From Acetobacter fabarum (lineage in GTDB: Bacteria; Pseudomonadota; Alphaproteobacteria; Acetobacterales; Acetobacteraceae): DNA of 64,000 nt. Shown piece after piece: positions 51,324-60,518 of this stretch; position 1 is the stretch's first letter, and each line of letters starts with the position of its first letter. Location of the stretch: assembly GCF_011516925.1 (NCBI RefSeq), contig NZ_WOTG01000001.1:1-64000 (forward strand), in the 5' to 3' direction. The notes below the pieces were generated by a model. The model was not told the origin of the DNA and ran no database searches. It saw only the letters and a program-made list of their open reading frames with translations. The position numbers and the translations under genes were made by a program.

Positions 51324-51641
51324 ATGACGCGAGTTCCGTTTGTACGCGGGCTTTTTGCTCTGGCCGGTATCGGTCTGAGTGTAATGGCCACCAGTTCTTC
51401 AGTGCATGCGGAACGCGTTCTTTCCGATCTGGAAGCCAGCAAGTTAACCTTTGCCTCCCTGACCGCTCCCCCTCCTGTTGTGCATGTTCGCCATGTTGTG
51501 CGCCATGCGACCACAACAAACCATGCCTCGCACAAGGTCATTCTGGCCTCTGCTCCGCATGGTAAAATGGTGCATCTGGTTAGCTACCACCCTAGCGCGC
51601 ATACCGTGGTACACAGCAACAAGCACCACCACCGTACCTGA
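51324..51641 (+). CDS. Small histidine-rich secreted protein, unknown function
   Basis: The 105-residue protein has a signal peptide ending in VHA (about residue 29). Residues 48-105 hold about 13 histidines, spaced in motifs such as VHVRHVVRH and ending NKHHHRT; no cysteines are present. Such a sequence could bind zinc, copper, nickel or iron in the periplasm, but this is inference. The ATG at 51324 is the only start that places the signal peptide properly. It follows the BolA/glutaredoxin pair. I do not recognise a named family. Confidence 0.65.
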   Translation: MTRVPFVRGLFALAGIGLSVMATSSSVHAERVLSDLEASKLTFASLTAPPPVVHVRHVVRHATTTNHASHKVILASAPHGKMVHLVSYHPSAHTVVHSNKHHHRT

Positions 51642-51659
51642 TTACCGTCTGGCTTTATA

Positions 51660-51689
51660 CAGGTTCTGCACTTTGGGCAGAATAACCTG
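51660..51689. terminator. Hairpin between convergent genes
   Basis: CAGGTTCTGC (51660-51669) pairs with GCAGA and ACCTG (51677-51689, with a three-base bulge). It lies between the His-rich protein gene and the convergent yraN and may end both transcripts, though no T run is present. Confidence 0.4.
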
Positions 51690-51697
51690 CTCCTGAC

Positions 51698-52150
51698 TTA
51701 CATCTGACGGATAATATCTTCCAGCCACTCCATCTGGCCTTGTGCGTCCAGCATAAACAGGTCAAAGCGCAGGTTTTCATATTGCCAATAGGGGTGGCTC
51801 TGTAGCAGGCACTCCGCAGCCCTGTACAACCGCCGGGACTGTGTTACGGAAAGACATTCCGCAGCTCCCCGCAATGTCTGCCGTTGTTTAACTTCAACAA
51901 AACAGATGGTTGCACCATTTTGGGCAACAATATCTATCTCGCCCCTGCGTGTTTTTGCTCTTTGGAGCAGAATGCTCCAGCCTGCTGCGCGCAACCTTTG
52001 ACAGACAGCCTCTTCCGCCGCCAGACCTCTCTTATAAGACTCATACCCTCTGGCCCGCTTTGCGGCAGAGGCAGGCACCTGTTGTGCAGAACACTTATTC
52101 GCTATGTTGTGGACGTCAGCCGCTTGTTGTGAAAGCCTTCTCTCCACCAT
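51698..52150 (-). CDS. YraN/UPF0102 family protein
   Basis: This small nuclease-like protein contains the UPF0102 core AAEEAVCQRLRAAGWSILLQRAKTRRGEIDIVAQNGATICFVEVKQRQ, a PD-(D/E)XK-type arrangement with GEID and EVK, and a RAAECLLQSHPYWQYENLRFDLF ending. The cellular role of the family is not settled. The start is placed at 52150 with GGAG a little upstream, giving 150 residues with about 30 non-conserved residues at the N terminus. An internal later start is possible. The start codon overlaps that proposed for the divergent cls. Confidence 0.85.
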   Translation of the reverse strand: MVERRLSQQAADVHNIANKCSAQQVPASAAKRARGYESYKRGLAAEEAVCQRLRAAGWSILLQRAKTRRGEIDIVAQNGATICFVEVKQRQTLRGAAECLSVTQSRRLYRAAECLLQSHPYWQYENLRFDLFMLDAQGQMEWLEDIIRQM

Positions 52151-53576
52151 GTTTTTTGATCTCCAGTTTTCCACAACAGCCTTTATAGTTGCGTGTATGC
52201 GCCTGAGCCTTGTTACGGGCGTAAGTTTGCATATTCTGCTCACAAAACGGAATACAGCATCCGCCATCGGGTGGATTGGCGTATGTGTTCTCATGCCGTT
52301 TCTGGGGACAGCTCTCTACCTCATGTTCGGGATCAACCGTGTCACCCGCCTTGCCAAAAAGCTGGTGGGGGACCGAACGGCACACAGACCGGATGGTGCG
52401 GACCTTTCCTCATGGAACAGGGAACTTGATGGCCAGTTTGCACCTCTGGCACTGATGGTGGGCAAACTGACAACCCGCCCCGTTGTGGGCAATAACAGTA
52501 TTACCTGCCTGCATGATGGCGATGGTGCATACCCGCATATGCTGGACGCCATAGAAAAAGCGACCAGAAGCATTCTGCTATGTTCGTATATTTTCCGGCA
52601 TGATGCCAGTGGCCAGTTATTTGCAGACAGGCTGATTGCCGCACATAAAAGGGGCGTCAATGTCCGTGTACTGGTGGACGGTATTGGCAGCGGATATTTT
52701 TTATCCCCCATCTACCGTTACCTGAAAAGGGAAGGGGTGCCCTGTGCACGCTTCATGCATTCGCTCCTTCCATGGCGGATGCCGTTCCTTAATCTACGAA
52801 ACCACCGGAAAATTCTGGTTGTGGATGGCAGCGTTGGGTTTATGGGGGGGCTCAACATCGCCGATAATAATCTGGTCGCGCGCAAACCCCGGCACCCTGT
52901 GTCCGATACGCATTTCCGGATTGAAGGGCCTGTTGTGCACCAATTGGCACAGGTTGCAGCATGGGACTGGTATTTTACAACCGGAGAGCAGCTAAACCGG
53001 GATCTCTTTTTACAGGAACATGCCAGTAAGGGGAGTTCTCTGGCCCGGATTGTCACGGCAGGCCCAGACACGGATCTGGAAAAAATTGAATACACCATGC
53101 TGCAGGCCATTACGCTTTCCCGCAAAAGCATACGGCTGATGACCCCCTATTTTTTACCGGGAGCGCGCTTTTTATCCGAACTTGGGCTGGCAGCCTTACG
53201 CGGCGTGCAGGTGGATATTATTATCCCGCTCCGCAGCAACCACCGCCCGCTGGACTGGGCCTGTGCGGCCAATATATCCCCTCTGCTCGATACAGGGGCA
53301 CGGGTCTGGCACGCCAACCCGCCCTTTAATCATTCCAAACTCATGGTGGTGGATAAGGCGTGGTCTTTTGTTGGCAGTTCCAACCTTGATATTCGCAGCC
53401 TGCGCCTGAACTTTGAGATCAATATGGAGACATATGACGTCACCATGGCGGAAATCATGGATGACTTCATATGCCAGCACCGTAACCACCGGCTAACGCA
53501 TTATGATCTGGACAACCGGAACTTCCCCACCCGCATAAGGGATTCCTTTGCCAGACTGTTCATGCCTTACCTGTAA
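52149..53576 (+). CDS. cls: Cardiolipin synthase
   Basis: This phospholipase D-type enzyme makes cardiolipin from two phosphatidylglycerols. Two N-terminal membrane helices (about residues 10-28 and 37-57) precede two HKD motifs, HRKILVVD at 219-226 and HSKLMVVD at 395-402, each followed by the family GG/GSSN segment (FMGGLNIADN and FVGSSNLDIRS). With the ATG at 52149 it has 475 residues, typical of Cls. A start at 52197 would cut the first helix. No strong ribosome site is seen at either. It overlaps the convergent phosphatase gene by 10 bases at its end. Confidence 0.93.
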   Translation: MFFDLQFSTTAFIVACMRLSLVTGVSLHILLTKRNTASAIGWIGVCVLMPFLGTALYLMFGINRVTRLAKKLVGDRTAHRPDGADLSSWNRELDGQFAPLALMVGKLTTRPVVGNNSITCLHDGDGAYPHMLDAIEKATRSILLCSYIFRHDASGQLFADRLIAAHKRGVNVRVLVDGIGSGYFLSPIYRYLKREGVPCARFMHSLLPWRMPFLNLRNHRKILVVDGSVGFMGGLNIADNNLVARKPRHPVSDTHFRIEGPVVHQLAQVAAWDWYFTTGEQLNRDLFLQEHASKGSSLARIVTAGPDTDLEKIEYTMLQAITLSRKSIRLMTPYFLPGARFLSELGLAALRGVQVDIIIPLRSNHRPLDWACAANISPLLDTGARVWHANPPFNHSKLMVVDKAWSFVGSSNLDIRSLRLNFEINMETYDVTMAEIMDDFICQHRNHRLTHYDLDNRNFPTRIRDSFARLFMPYL

Positions 53577-54274
53577 GCACTTGCCTGTGTGCGCCGACCA
53601 ATTTCTGGCTGGAGAGTGACCGCTATTGGCCGGTGATCCGAGGCAAAAACAGGCAGGACCTGTGCATCAGAACACACCATGCCTTCCACCAGGCAGCGGT
53701 CCAGACGAATGGGGAGCAGGTCAACCATACGGTGCGTTGGGGCTTTAGGCCCTACATCGGCAAACCCCGGCACAAGGGTTGGCCCCACCAGATTAAAATC
53801 CCCCAGAATAGCGCAGGGCGCAGAAAGCAGGGATGCAATCCGCCGTAGCTGCCTGCGGTTAAGCATCTGCCCATGCGAAAGATGGACATTAGCCAAGGAA
53901 AACTGGGGATAATCTATTATCTGGGCATGCCGTTTGACAATTGGCCCGGATGGAATGGTGCATGCCCGTGGTGGGCGCGCAAAAGGCAGGCGGCTCCAGC
54001 AGGCTACACCGTGAATACGCCCCGGCAGGGGGGAGCGGGCATAATGGCCACCAATTACATCTGGCAGCACGTCTATTTCCACCGTGGCTTCCTGCATGAG
54101 CAGGATGTCCGGCTGTTCCGCTTCAATCAGGGCGGCCACATCATGCACAGTCGCCCCTGTACGGCGGAGCAGGTTCCAACTGATAATACGGACCCCGGGC
54201 GTATCATTGGCAGCTACATGCCTGCGCCGCCCTTTGGATGCAAGCTCAACAAACCGGGCCAGACGGCGCTTCAT
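53567..54274 (-). CDS. Endonuclease/exonuclease/phosphatase family protein
   Basis: The 235-residue protein has the EEP fold motifs in order: ISWNLL, PDILLMQEA, NVHLSHG, ILGDFN, LDRCLV and the C-terminal SDHRPI. These supply the metal-binding and catalytic residues shared by phosphodiesterases, nucleases and inositol or lipid phosphatases. There is no signal peptide, so it is probably cytoplasmic. It overlaps the AI-2E-type permease gene by 4 bases and its 3' end overlaps cls by 10. The substrate is unknown. Confidence 0.87.
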   Translation of the reverse strand: MKRRLARFVELASKGRRRHVAANDTPGVRIISWNLLRRTGATVHDVAALIEAEQPDILLMQEATVEIDVLPDVIGGHYARSPLPGRIHGVACWSRLPFARPPRACTIPSGPIVKRHAQIIDYPQFSLANVHLSHGQMLNRRQLRRIASLLSAPCAILGDFNLVGPTLVPGFADVGPKAPTHRMVDLLPIRLDRCLVEGMVCSDAQVLPVFASDHRPIAVTLQPEIGRRTQASAYR

Positions 54275-55359
54275 GGTACCATGTTCCTTGTATCATCCAA
54301 TGGTGGCCGTGCCTGTTCGCCCTGCGCAAATTCCATGGTGAGCGTAAAACCAATAGCAAGCAGAACCGGCCCCAGAAAAATACCTACGCCCCCAAAAGCC
54401 AGCAACCCACCAATAACCCCTAGCACGGTCAGCAGATAAGGCAGCTTGGACCCGCGTGCGATAAACAGCGGACGGATCAGATGGTCCGCGCCGGAAATAA
54501 ATGCAACACCATACACAATAAGCAAAATACCTTTGAGCTGGTGATGCGTTGCAAACAGCCACACGGCAGCCGGTATCCATACCAGTGGCGCACCAACCGG
54601 GAATACGGCCAGAAAGGCTGCAATCCCGCCCAGAATAACCGGCTCGGCCACTCCAAAAAACCACAGCCCGAAGCCGGTTAGAATACCCTGAATAATGGCG
54701 GTACCCAGAATACCATACACGGTACCGCGCACCGTACTGGCAATGATGGACAGATGCCGCCCGGCCTGTGGCCCGGCAATCCGCAGGATAACAGCCTGCA
54801 AAGTATCCCACAGGATGGAGCCACTGATCCAGAAAAAGAAGGAAATGAACAAAGCCGTTACAAGGTGCAGCGCTCCGCTGGCCATCTGCATGAGCACACT
54901 GAGAACAGACTGGATAATGCCCCCCGCATACGGCCGCAGTTCGGCCGCAGCAAGCCCGAGGTTACGGCTCCATAATGCCCAGCGGTGATGAATATCCGGC
55001 CCAAAAACAGGCAAATTATCCAGCCAGCGCGGCAGGGGGGGCAACTGGTTGACCTGCCCGAACAGAGTAGTCAACTGTGCGGCCCAGCGCGGGCCAGACG
55101 CCACACAGGCCGATGCTAAAAGTGCAAGCGGGAACACCACGCATACAGCGCACAGAACCGTCATGATCAGGCTGGCCGCATTGGCCCCCATGCTCCGCCG
55201 CAAATACTGGAAAAGAGGCCAGGTGGTATAGGTCAGCACCCCCGCCCAAAGCAGGGCAGAGGAAAAAGGAACCAGCACGGCTATGCAGCCATATGCAATT
55301 CCTGCCAGCAGTAAAAACCGGAGAATACGTTCAGCCGTCAATGTGTGACCATATGTCAT
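54271..55359 (-). CDS. AI-2E/PerM-family transporter
   Basis: The 362-residue polytopic membrane protein has about eight hydrophobic segments and the family features: an N-terminal helix pair with FSSALLWAGVLTYTTWPLFQYLRR, a variable periplasmic stretch, and the C-terminal GAPLVWIPAAVWLF plus GGLLAFGGVGIFLGPVLLAIG. Members have been linked to autoinducer-2 export or to Na+/H+ exchange; no substrate can be assigned. The stop overlaps the phosphatase start, so the two are likely co-expressed. Confidence 0.9.
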   Translation of the reverse strand: MTYGHTLTAERILRFLLLAGIAYGCIAVLVPFSSALLWAGVLTYTTWPLFQYLRRSMGANAASLIMTVLCAVCVVFPLALLASACVASGPRWAAQLTTLFGQVNQLPPLPRWLDNLPVFGPDIHHRWALWSRNLGLAAAELRPYAGGIIQSVLSVLMQMASGALHLVTALFISFFFWISGSILWDTLQAVILRIAGPQAGRHLSIIASTVRGTVYGILGTAIIQGILTGFGLWFFGVAEPVILGGIAAFLAVFPVGAPLVWIPAAVWLFATHHQLKGILLIVYGVAFISGADHLIRPLFIARGSKLPYLLTVLGVIGGLLAFGGVGIFLGPVLLAIGFTLTMEFAQGEQARPPLDDTRNMVP

Positions 55360-55575
55360 GCGCGCAACAAACCACCGAACGCCTTAATTTTGTGTTCCGC
55401 TTACAAGAACATGGCGTATCCGCTTTATGGTATGGCGCATTCCGCACCGAGTTTCCAGTCGGTTCGGATAAAGGCTTTGTGCTGCTCCCTTCACATATCA
55501 TAACCCATTTGCCAGTTCCGAAGGACTATGTGATCGTTGTTGCCCTGTTAAAAAAACTCCATGAGGCTTTTGGTC

Positions 55576-56424
55576 ATGTCTCCTCTCATTCCCGGCAGTC
55601 TGCTCCCCGCACTTGCGAAGGACACCACAATCCGTTTTTTGGATGCCTCAACGCCTTTGCCGGGAGAGACATTTGACCCCCAGGCTGAGTTCAGAGCTGG
55701 CCATATTCCGGGCAGCCAGTATTTTGACATCTCTATTTTTTCCGATCCACAGAGCACTCTGCCGCATACCGTGCCGTCTGCTGCACGCTTTGCCCATCTG
55801 TTCGGGCAGATGGGCATTACACCGCAAACCCATGTTGTTTTTTACGATCAGGGCAATGTGGCTTCTGCCTGCCGGGCTTGGTGGATGGCACGGTTGTTCG
55901 GGCATGAAAAAACCCAGATCATCCATGGCGGCCTCAACGCATGGCAGCAGCAGAACCTGCCCGTGGAACAAGGGGAGGGCGCATCGCACGCTCCACAGGT
56001 CTATTACCCCAGAACAGAATATTCCCGTCTGGCCGGTCTTGGGGACATGCTGGAACATGTCCGGCTACAAAACCGCCCCATACTGGATGCCCGGAGTGCT
56101 GCGCGGTTTTATGGCACAGCGCCAGAACCACGTGCCGGCGTAAAATCCGGGCACATGCCCGGTGCGTGCAATATTCCTTACAAAACCGTGCTGGACGAAG
56201 CTGGCTTGTTCCTTCCCGCCACGCAGTTGCAAGCCCTGTTTGTGCAAGCAGGAGTTTCTGCCACCACGCACCCCATTACCACGTGCGGCTCCGGCATGAC
56301 CGCCGCGGTTCTGAACGTTGCGCTGGCACTGGCCGGTTTTCCCTCCAACGCGCTTTATGACGGCTCCTGGGCCGAATGGGGCAGCACACCCGATATGCCG
56401 ATCACAAACGGACAAAACCCATGA
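55576..56424 (+). CDS. sseA: Thiosulfate/3-mercaptopyruvate sulfurtransferase
   Basis: The 282-residue protein consists of two rhodanese domains. The first, inactive, has RFLDASTPLPGE and FRAGHIPGSQYFDI. The second has the active-site loop TTCGSGMTAAVLN with the persulfide-forming Cys; CGSGxT is the signature of mercaptopyruvate sulfurtransferase rather than thiosulfate-specific rhodanese. The start at 55576 is preferred; an ATG at 55561 is also in frame. The stop overlaps metC by 4 bases, coupling it to sulfur amino acid metabolism. Confidence 0.92.
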   Translation: MSPLIPGSLLPALAKDTTIRFLDASTPLPGETFDPQAEFRAGHIPGSQYFDISIFSDPQSTLPHTVPSAARFAHLFGQMGITPQTHVVFYDQGNVASACRAWWMARLFGHEKTQIIHGGLNAWQQQNLPVEQGEGASHAPQVYYPRTEYSRLAGLGDMLEHVRLQNRPILDARSAARFYGTAPEPRAGVKSGHMPGACNIPYKTVLDEAGLFLPATQLQALFVQAGVSATTHPITTCGSGMTAAVLNVALALAGFPSNALYDGSWAEWGSTPDMPITNGQNP

Positions 56425-57632
56425 CAGACCGCAACAGTGTTGATGCCGGATGGCACAAACTTGGCACATCCCTGACCCATACAGGCAGGGCGACCCCATC
56501 CGAGGCAGGTACATACGTCAACCCGCCGCTGGAACGGGGGTCCACCGTGCTCTTTCCCTCGCTCAAGAGCATGAACCGCAAGGGGCAGGAACGTTATGAC
56601 CACACCAGTATTTACGGTGCCATGGGTTCTCCCACCCAGCATGAGCTGGAAAAACTGATTGCACGTATAGAAGGTGGCACAGACTGCCAGATTGTCAGCT
56701 CTGGTCTGGCAGCATGCACCACACCTTTGCTGGCTTTTTTAAAAGCCGGTGATCACTGCCTGCTGGCAGACAGCGTTTATGGCCCAACCCGCCGCTTTGC
56801 TGAAAATATGCTCAGGCGTTTTGGTGTGGATATTTCCTACTTTCCTCCCTGTGCCAGCCGCGCCGAGGTGGAAGAGTATATTCAACCCAACACCCGCATT
56901 ATTTTTACCGAAAGCCCGGGCAGCCATACATTTGAAGTGCAGGACATTCCCATGCTGGCCGAAGTTGCCCACCAGCATGGTGCACGCCTTTTTCTGGACA
57001 ACACATGGGGGTTTGGCATTTTTGCCCCGTTTGAACATGGCGTGGATGTTTCCATTCAGGCGCTGACCAAATACCCCTCCGGCCACTCCGATGTTATTGC
57101 CGGGGCTATCACCGTAGCGGATCAGGCAAGCTGGCATATCCTGCGCGATGCCTCCATCCAGCTTGGTCAGGTTGCCGGGCCGGATGAATGCTGGCTTACC
57201 CTGCGCGGCCTGCGCACAATGGGGGTGCGTCTGGCGCAGCAGGCCCGCAGCGCCCTACAGGTTGCCACATGGCTTAAACAGCGTCCCGAAGTGGCACAGG
57301 TCCTGCACCCCGCACTGCCAGACTGCCCGGGCCATAACTTGTGGAAGCGTGACTTTACAGGAGCAGGTTGCCTGTTTGGCGTGGTCCTGAACGCCCCCTA
57401 CACATGCCAGAACATGGAACGCATGATTAACGCCATGCGTCTGTTTGGTATTGGTGCGTCCTGGGGGGGATATGAAAGTCTGGTACTCCCGACCACGGGG
57501 GGCATAACCCGGAGTTTTGGCGCAGAACAGCCAGAATCCCCTGCTTTCAGGCTACAGATCGGTCTGGAGAATGCACAGGACCTGATTGATGATCTGGATC
57601 AGGCTTTTAACGCGCTGCACCACACAGCGTAG
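56421..57632 (+). CDS. metC: Cystathionine beta-lyase
   Basis: This PLP enzyme of the Cys/Met metabolism family cleaves cystathionine to homocysteine, pyruvate and ammonia. The 403-residue protein has the HTGRATPSEAGTYVNPPLERGST start of the MetC group, SSGLAACTTPLLAFLKAGDH, and the PLP Lys in SIQALTKYPSGHSDVIAGA. MetC-like YESLVLP is present near the C terminus. The ATG overlaps the sseA stop. The pairing could funnel sulfur between cysteine breakdown and methionine synthesis, which is inference. Confidence 0.93.
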   Translation: MTDRNSVDAGWHKLGTSLTHTGRATPSEAGTYVNPPLERGSTVLFPSLKSMNRKGQERYDHTSIYGAMGSPTQHELEKLIARIEGGTDCQIVSSGLAACTTPLLAFLKAGDHCLLADSVYGPTRRFAENMLRRFGVDISYFPPCASRAEVEEYIQPNTRIIFTESPGSHTFEVQDIPMLAEVAHQHGARLFLDNTWGFGIFAPFEHGVDVSIQALTKYPSGHSDVIAGAITVADQASWHILRDASIQLGQVAGPDECWLTLRGLRTMGVRLAQQARSALQVATWLKQRPEVAQVLHPALPDCPGHNLWKRDFTGAGCLFGVVLNAPYTCQNMERMINAMRLFGIGASWGGYESLVLPTTGGITRSFGAEQPESPAFRLQIGLENAQDLIDDLDQAFNALHHTA

Positions 57633-57635
57633 GCC

Positions 57636-59129
57636 TTACGAAGCGGCGCGGGCGCGGAATGTAGCAGCCTCGGCAATATGCTGTGGCTCTACATCTGCCG
57701 CAGCAGCCAGGTCGGCAATGGTTCTGGCAACCCGTAGCAGACGGGTGTAGCCACGCGCAGAAAAACGGAACCGCTCCGCCACAGCCTGCGCCAGTCCCTG
57801 TGCGTCCTTGGTAAGCGAGAGACTATTCAGCGCTGCCTCGGCATTTTTTTGCACACCCTGCCGTTCCGTCTGGCGCATTCTGGCTTGCGTCACGCGCTGG
57901 GCAACAGTTGCTGTGCTCTCCCCATCCGCCTGCGTCATATAACCAAGAGGTTCATACGGCTGCATGGCAACATGCAGATCAATACGGTCCATGAGCGGGC
58001 CGGACAGCCGCCCCAGATAATCCGCTCCACAACGGGGCGCTTTGCTGCATTCGCGCGGTGCATCGCCCAGATACCCGCACCGGCAGGGGTTCATGGCGGC
58101 AATCAGCTGGAAGCGGGCAGGGTAGGTGACATGCACGGCGGCACGCGCGATGCTGACCTGCCCTGTTTCCAGCGGCTGACGCAAAGCCTCAAGTGCTGCG
58201 CGCGAAAATTCGGGCAATTCATCCAAAAATAGCACACCATGATGCGCCAGACTAATTTCGCCCGGTCTGGCGCGGGCACCACCACCCACCAGAGCTGGCA
58301 GGCTGGCAGAATGGTGTGGGTCTCTAACAGGTGGCCTGCGGATGGGCCTGCCATCCGGCAATAACCCGGCCGCACTGTAAATACGTGAAACAGCGAGACT
58401 TTCCGATGGCAGCAGATCAGGCAATAACCCACGCAACCGCGCCGCCAGCATGGATTTACCAGCACCGGGCGGGCCGGAGAGCAGGAGGGAGTGCCCACCA
58501 GCAGCCGCAATCTCCAATGCCCGACGCCCGATTTCCATCCCCTTGATGTCCGCAAGGTCAGGTTCAACACCGGCAGAGGGGGGCTCAGGGCTGGAAAAAA
58601 CCGGAGCACTGAGGATTTGCAGACCTGTAAAATGATTGATCAGCGCCAGCAGGTCCGGGGCTGCGAGAATGGCAATATCACCACCGCACAGGGCCTCTTC
58701 CCCCTGCGGGGCGGGGCATACAAGCCCCAGCCCCATGGAGGCCGCCTCCAAGGAAGCCGAAAGCACGCCCGAAACAGGGTTAAGCCGCCCATCAAGCGAA
58801 AGTTCGCCAAGGGCTGCATAACGGCCCACTTCCTCCGCAGGAATCACCCCCATGGCAGCCAGCAGGGCCAGCGCAATAGGCAGGTCAAAATGCGACCCTT
58901 CCTTGGGGAGATCCGCGGGAACAAGATTAACAAGAATACGCTTTGCGGGAAGCGCTAACCCTATGGCCGTCAAGGCGGCCCGAACGCGCTCGCGCGCTTC
59001 ACCCACCGCTTTGTCGGGCAGACCCACAACCAGAAATGCGGGTAAACCGGAGGATACCTGCACCTCAACCCATACGGGCCTGGCCTCGATACCCGAAAAA
59101 GCAAAACTGCGGATGCGGGAATAGATCAT
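57636..59129 (-). CDS. comM: YifB/ComM family Mg-chelatase-like AAA+ ATPase
   Basis: The 497-residue protein has the N-terminal LonC-like domain (GLPAFLVVGLPDKAVGEARERVRAAL, LVPADLPKEGSHFDLPIALALLA), an AAA+ core with Walker A SGPPGAGKSMLA, and the C-terminal Mg-chelatase-like domain with PCRCGYLGD and SARGYTRLLRVARTIADL. Homologues (ComM) are branch-migration helicases in natural transformation. It ends 3 bases from the metC stop, convergent. Competence in this organism is not shown by the window. Confidence 0.93.
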   Translation of the reverse strand: MIYSRIRSFAFSGIEARPVWVEVQVSSGLPAFLVVGLPDKAVGEARERVRAALTAIGLALPAKRILVNLVPADLPKEGSHFDLPIALALLAAMGVIPAEEVGRYAALGELSLDGRLNPVSGVLSASLEAASMGLGLVCPAPQGEEALCGGDIAILAAPDLLALINHFTGLQILSAPVFSSPEPPSAGVEPDLADIKGMEIGRRALEIAAAGGHSLLLSGPPGAGKSMLAARLRGLLPDLLPSESLAVSRIYSAAGLLPDGRPIRRPPVRDPHHSASLPALVGGGARARPGEISLAHHGVLFLDELPEFSRAALEALRQPLETGQVSIARAAVHVTYPARFQLIAAMNPCRCGYLGDAPRECSKAPRCGADYLGRLSGPLMDRIDLHVAMQPYEPLGYMTQADGESTATVAQRVTQARMRQTERQGVQKNAEAALNSLSLTKDAQGLAQAVAERFRFSARGYTRLLRVARTIADLAAAADVEPQHIAEAATFRARAAS

Positions 59130-59151
59130 TCCCGCGCTCCGCAGCCCATGC

Positions 59152-60411
59152 TTAGCGACCCTTGTAAATCAGGCGGGCACGAACCGTGCCATCAAGTTCA
59201 CGCAGGGCTTTGAGCAGACGATCGTCCAGATCGGTATCCCCACCCGTATCGGCTTCGATCACCACATAACCGATCTCTCCATCGGTCTGGAGGAACTGAG
59301 CCGTTACGTTGCAGGTTTCGCGCAGGAAGATTTCATTCAGCTTCATCATAACACCGGGGATGTTATGGTGTGCATGCATGAAGCGCGTGCCACGCGGGCT
59401 TTGCGGCAGCTGAACACCGGGGAAGTTGACCGCACCAAAAGTGGAGCCAACGTCCGAATATTCCACCAGCTTGCGCGCCACTTCCACGCCAATGCGTTCC
59501 TGAGCTTCCGCCGTGGAACCACCGATATGGGGGGTGAGAATAACGTTATCCAGCCCCATGATCGGGGTAGACAGCAGATCACCCGGGCCTTTGGGCTCTT
59601 TGGGGTAAACGTCAATGGCGGCACCCAGCAGATGCCCGCTTTCCAGCGCCTTGGACAGCGCATCCAGATCAACAACATTGCCGCGGGCATTGTTGATGAG
59701 GAAGGAGCCCTTCTTCATCTTGCTGATCTGCTCTGCGCCCATCAGGTTTGCCGTGGTTGGCAGCTGAGGCACGTGCAGGCTGACCACATCACTCTGGGCC
59801 AGCAGGTCATCCAGCGTGTCTACCGGCAGAGCGTTGCCGTGGCCGAGTTTGTCCACCACATCGTAATAGACAACCCGCATGCCAAAGGCTTCCGCCAGAA
59901 CGGAAAGCTGCGAGCCAATGGAGCCGTAACCCACAATACCAAGGGTTTTGCCACGCACTTCCCAGCTATTGGCAGCAGATTTGGTCCACTCACCTTTATG
60001 GCATTCAACCGAGCGAGGGAAAATCCGACGCATCAGCATCACAATTTCCCCCATGACCAGTTCGGCCACGGAGCGTGTGTTGCTGTACGGTGCGTTAAAA
60101 ACCGGAATCCCGTTCAGGCGTGCGGTTTCAAGATCAACCTGGTTGGTGCCGATGCAAAAGCAGCCAATGGCCATCAGGCGATCAGCGCCTTCAAGCACTT
60201 CCTTGGTCAGCTGCGTACGCGAGCGGATGCCAACAATATGCACACCTTCCAGCGCTTTTTTGAGCGCATCGCCCTCAAGCGCGCCTTTGTGGCGTACGAC
60301 ATTCTCGTAACCACAGGCCTTGAGGAGGGCGACGGCACTATCGTGGATACCCTCCAGCAGAAGAATACGGATCTTGTCCTTGGAGAGGGACAGGTGCGTG
60401 CTCGTGCTCAT
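59152..60411 (-). CDS. serA: D-3-phosphoglycerate dehydrogenase
   Basis: SerA oxidises 3-phosphoglycerate, the first step of serine synthesis. The 419-residue, E. coli-type protein has the NAD motif GIVGYGSIGSQLSVLAEAFGMRV, the catalytic segment SLHVPQLPTTANLMG and ILTPHIGGSTAEAQERIG (catalytic His), and a C-terminal ACT domain (IPGVMMKLNEIF..., about residues 340-419) for serine feedback. The start at 60411 (MSTSTHLSLSKDKIRILLL) agrees with the family; a longer frame upstream is not supported. Confidence 0.96.
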   Translation of the reverse strand: MSTSTHLSLSKDKIRILLLEGIHDSAVALLKACGYENVVRHKGALEGDALKKALEGVHIVGIRSRTQLTKEVLEGADRLMAIGCFCIGTNQVDLETARLNGIPVFNAPYSNTRSVAELVMGEIVMLMRRIFPRSVECHKGEWTKSAANSWEVRGKTLGIVGYGSIGSQLSVLAEAFGMRVVYYDVVDKLGHGNALPVDTLDDLLAQSDVVSLHVPQLPTTANLMGAEQISKMKKGSFLINNARGNVVDLDALSKALESGHLLGAAIDVYPKEPKGPGDLLSTPIMGLDNVILTPHIGGSTAEAQERIGVEVARKLVEYSDVGSTFGAVNFPGVQLPQSPRGTRFMHAHHNIPGVMMKLNEIFLRETCNVTAQFLQTDGEIGYVVIEADTGGDTDLDDRLLKALRELDGTVRARLIYKGR

Positions 60412-60518
60412 ATTGGACTGACCATCGCTGTTGTACCGAAGCGCAGACCTATCGCAAAACAGGGGCAGTGCATAGTCTGGGCCACCAGATTTGGCACTAT
60501 TCCCACCAATAAATCTTG

